This document shows, one piece after another, positions 5,511-6,090 of a stretch of DNA of 6,090 bases. A model generated the notes under the pieces. That model saw only the letters and a list, made by a program, of their open reading frames with translations, did no database searches and was not told where the DNA came from. The number at the start of each line of letters is the position of its first letter. Within the stretch, counting starts at the first letter, position 1. The stretch is from an uncultured Halomicronema sp. (GTDB taxonomy: Bacteria > Cyanobacteriota > Cyanobacteriia > Phormidesmidales > Phormidesmidaceae): contig CALCPB010000093.1 in NCBI GenBank assembly GCA_937897665.1, forward strand, positions 1 through 6,090, given 5' to 3'. The translations under genes were made by a program, and so were the position numbers.

Positions 5511-5892
5511 GGAGGAGGTTTTTTATGAGGGGGGGCCGCATATCGGTGACCTCATTATTAACGCCTTGCTAGCGTTTACGTTGGTTTGTATTCCCTTGAC
5601 GGTCGGGGCGATCGCCCGCGCCCTTTGGCTGCGCTATCGCATTACTAGCCGCCGCGTCTCGATTACGAGTGGTTGGCGAGGGCAAACGCGCTCGGATATT
5701 ATCTATTCCGAAATTAATAAGATTGTCACAGTGCCCCGTGGCTTAGGGCTCTGGGGTGACATGGTAATTACGCTCAAAGATGGCAGCAAATTAGAGCTCC
5801 GAGCAGTGCCTAATTTTCGGGAGACCTACAGCTACATCAACGATAAGCTTTCATCTAAGGCCAAAGCCGTCAGCGGGGCCTTGGGGAGTTAA
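5500..5892 (+). CDS. Membrane-anchored PH domain-containing protein (bPH type)
   Basis: A 130-residue protein of the small family found between rnpA and yidC in cyanobacteria (slr1470-like in Synechocystis, as I recall). After MGIKEEVFYEGGPHIGD comes a hydrophobic stretch at about 18-44, one or two membrane segments, then the bacterial PH-like domain (about 46-117): YRITSRRVSITSGWRG, DIIYSEINKIVTVPRGLGLW and GDMVITLKDGSKLELRAVPN. The fixed spacing next to yidC suggests a role near the membrane-protein insertion machinery, but the function is not established. The start overlaps the rnpA stop by 11 bases and has GAGGT five bases upstream. The gene contains a run of seven G (5529-5535) in frame. 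It is followed by a 168-base leader before yidC. Confidence 0.9.
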   Translation: MGIKEEVFYEGGPHIGDLIINALLAFTLVCIPLTVGAIARALWLRYRITSRRVSITSGWRGQTRSDIIYSEINKIVTVPRGLGLWGDMVITLKDGSKLELRAVPNFRETYSYINDKLSSKAKAVSGALGS

Positions 5893-5914
5893 CCTCACTG
5901 TGGTCGGGTAGGTA

Positions 5915-5977
5915 TCCGTAACCTTAGGTTGTAAAAGGTTCGGCAACTAAATGTTAAGGTGCCTAATGGGTTACGGA
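5915..5977 (+). promoter_or_regulatory. Structured yidC leader with mutually exclusive stems
   Basis: TCCGTAACCTTAGG (5915-5928) can pair over all 14 positions with CCTAA (5962-5966) plus GGTTACGGA (5969-5977), leaving a 2-base TG bulge. The same left strand, as ACCTTA (5921-5926), can instead pair with TAAGGT (5955-5960). A further option is GGCA (5942-5945) with TGCC (5960-5963). The stem ends 83 bases before the yidC ATG. Two exclusive folds of this kind could be a cis-acting regulatory RNA, but there is no match to a riboswitch I recognise and no terminator T-run. Confidence 0.5.
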
Positions 5978-6045
5978 GATGCCTGACAGAGCGTTACGCT
6001 GTTACAGGTACTTGAAATTTAGACGGACAATCACTGCAGGCCCAC

Positions 6046-6051
6046 AGAGGT
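6046..6051 (+). promoter_or_regulatory. Shine-Dalgarno of yidC
   Basis: AGAGGT lies nine bases before the ATG at 6061 and fixes the yidC start. Confidence 0.7.
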
Positions 6052-6060
6052 AGAGCGCGA

Positions 6061-6090
6061 ATGGATTTTGGTATCGGCTTTCTTTCCAAC
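6061..6090 (+). CDS. yidC: Membrane protein insertase YidC, N-terminal 10 codons only
   Basis: The final 30 bases encode MDFGIGFLSN, the usual opening of cyanobacterial YidC/Oxa1 insertases, which lack the large periplasmic domain of E. coli YidC. YidC inserts and folds membrane proteins, with or without the Sec translocon. The call rests on this short N-terminus plus its place after rpmH, rnpA and the PH-domain gene, where yidC is expected. The rest lies beyond the right edge. Confidence 0.9.
   Translation, partial: MDFGIGFLSN

Larger units (their letters stand above)
150..5615. repeat. HIP1 octamers (GCGATCGC), seven dispersed copies
   Basis: Perfect copies lie at 150-157, 559-566, 1270-1277, 2859-2866, 3197-3204, 4324-4331 and 5608-5615. 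HIP1 is the highly iterated palindrome of many cyanobacterial genomes, and random sequence of this length would hold far fewer than one. In two genes (4324 and 5608) it is read in frame as Ala-Ile-Ala; at 4324 this supplies the AIA signal-peptidase site of the DUF2808 protein. Confidence 0.95.

Overview
The window looks like cyanobacterial chromosome. Three things point that way: the rpmH, rnpA, PH-domain protein, yidC gene order; a DUF2808 protein of a kind found mainly in cyanobacteria; and seven perfect copies of the HIP1 palindrome GCGATCGC in 6 kb. Base composition is moderately GC-rich. I cannot name the genus; a Leptolyngbya- or Synechococcales-like organism is a loose guess.

Left part (1-2815, minus strand): the two genes of the proton-translocating NAD(P) transhydrogenase. 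pntA is complete (1194-2801). pntB follows 45 bases downstream in the direction of transcription (start at 1148) and runs off the left edge, so only its first 382 codons are present. Both starts have good Shine-Dalgarno sequences, and the pair is almost certainly one transcription unit. The last 25 or so visible PntB residues depart from a normally conserved NADP-domain motif.

Middle (2802-4245): 1.4 kb without a convincing gene, lying between the divergent pntAB and DUF2808/rpmH groups, so it must hold promoters for both directions. It contains an 89-base nested inverted repeat (3329-3417) with a perfect DnaA-box sequence in its right half, a GC-rich inverted repeat (3001-3055), and a 9-base direct repeat with 32-base spacing close to pntA.

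Right part (4246-6090, plus strand): a secreted DUF2808 protein (4246-4797), ribosomal protein L34 (rpmH), the protein subunit of RNase P (rnpA), a small membrane PH-domain protein overlapping rnpA by 11 bases, and the first 10 codons of the membrane insertase gene yidC. This is the classical translation, RNA-processing and membrane-insertion cluster. The rpmH leader, the rpmH-rnpA gap and the yidC leader each carry inverted repeats that could fold in RNA. The yidC leader allows two mutually exclusive folds.

I found no CRISPR array, transposase, tRNA, rRNA or obvious phage or defence gene. The most interesting unexplained items are the nested inverted repeat in the middle gap, the structured leaders of rpmH and yidC, and the odd PntB end.
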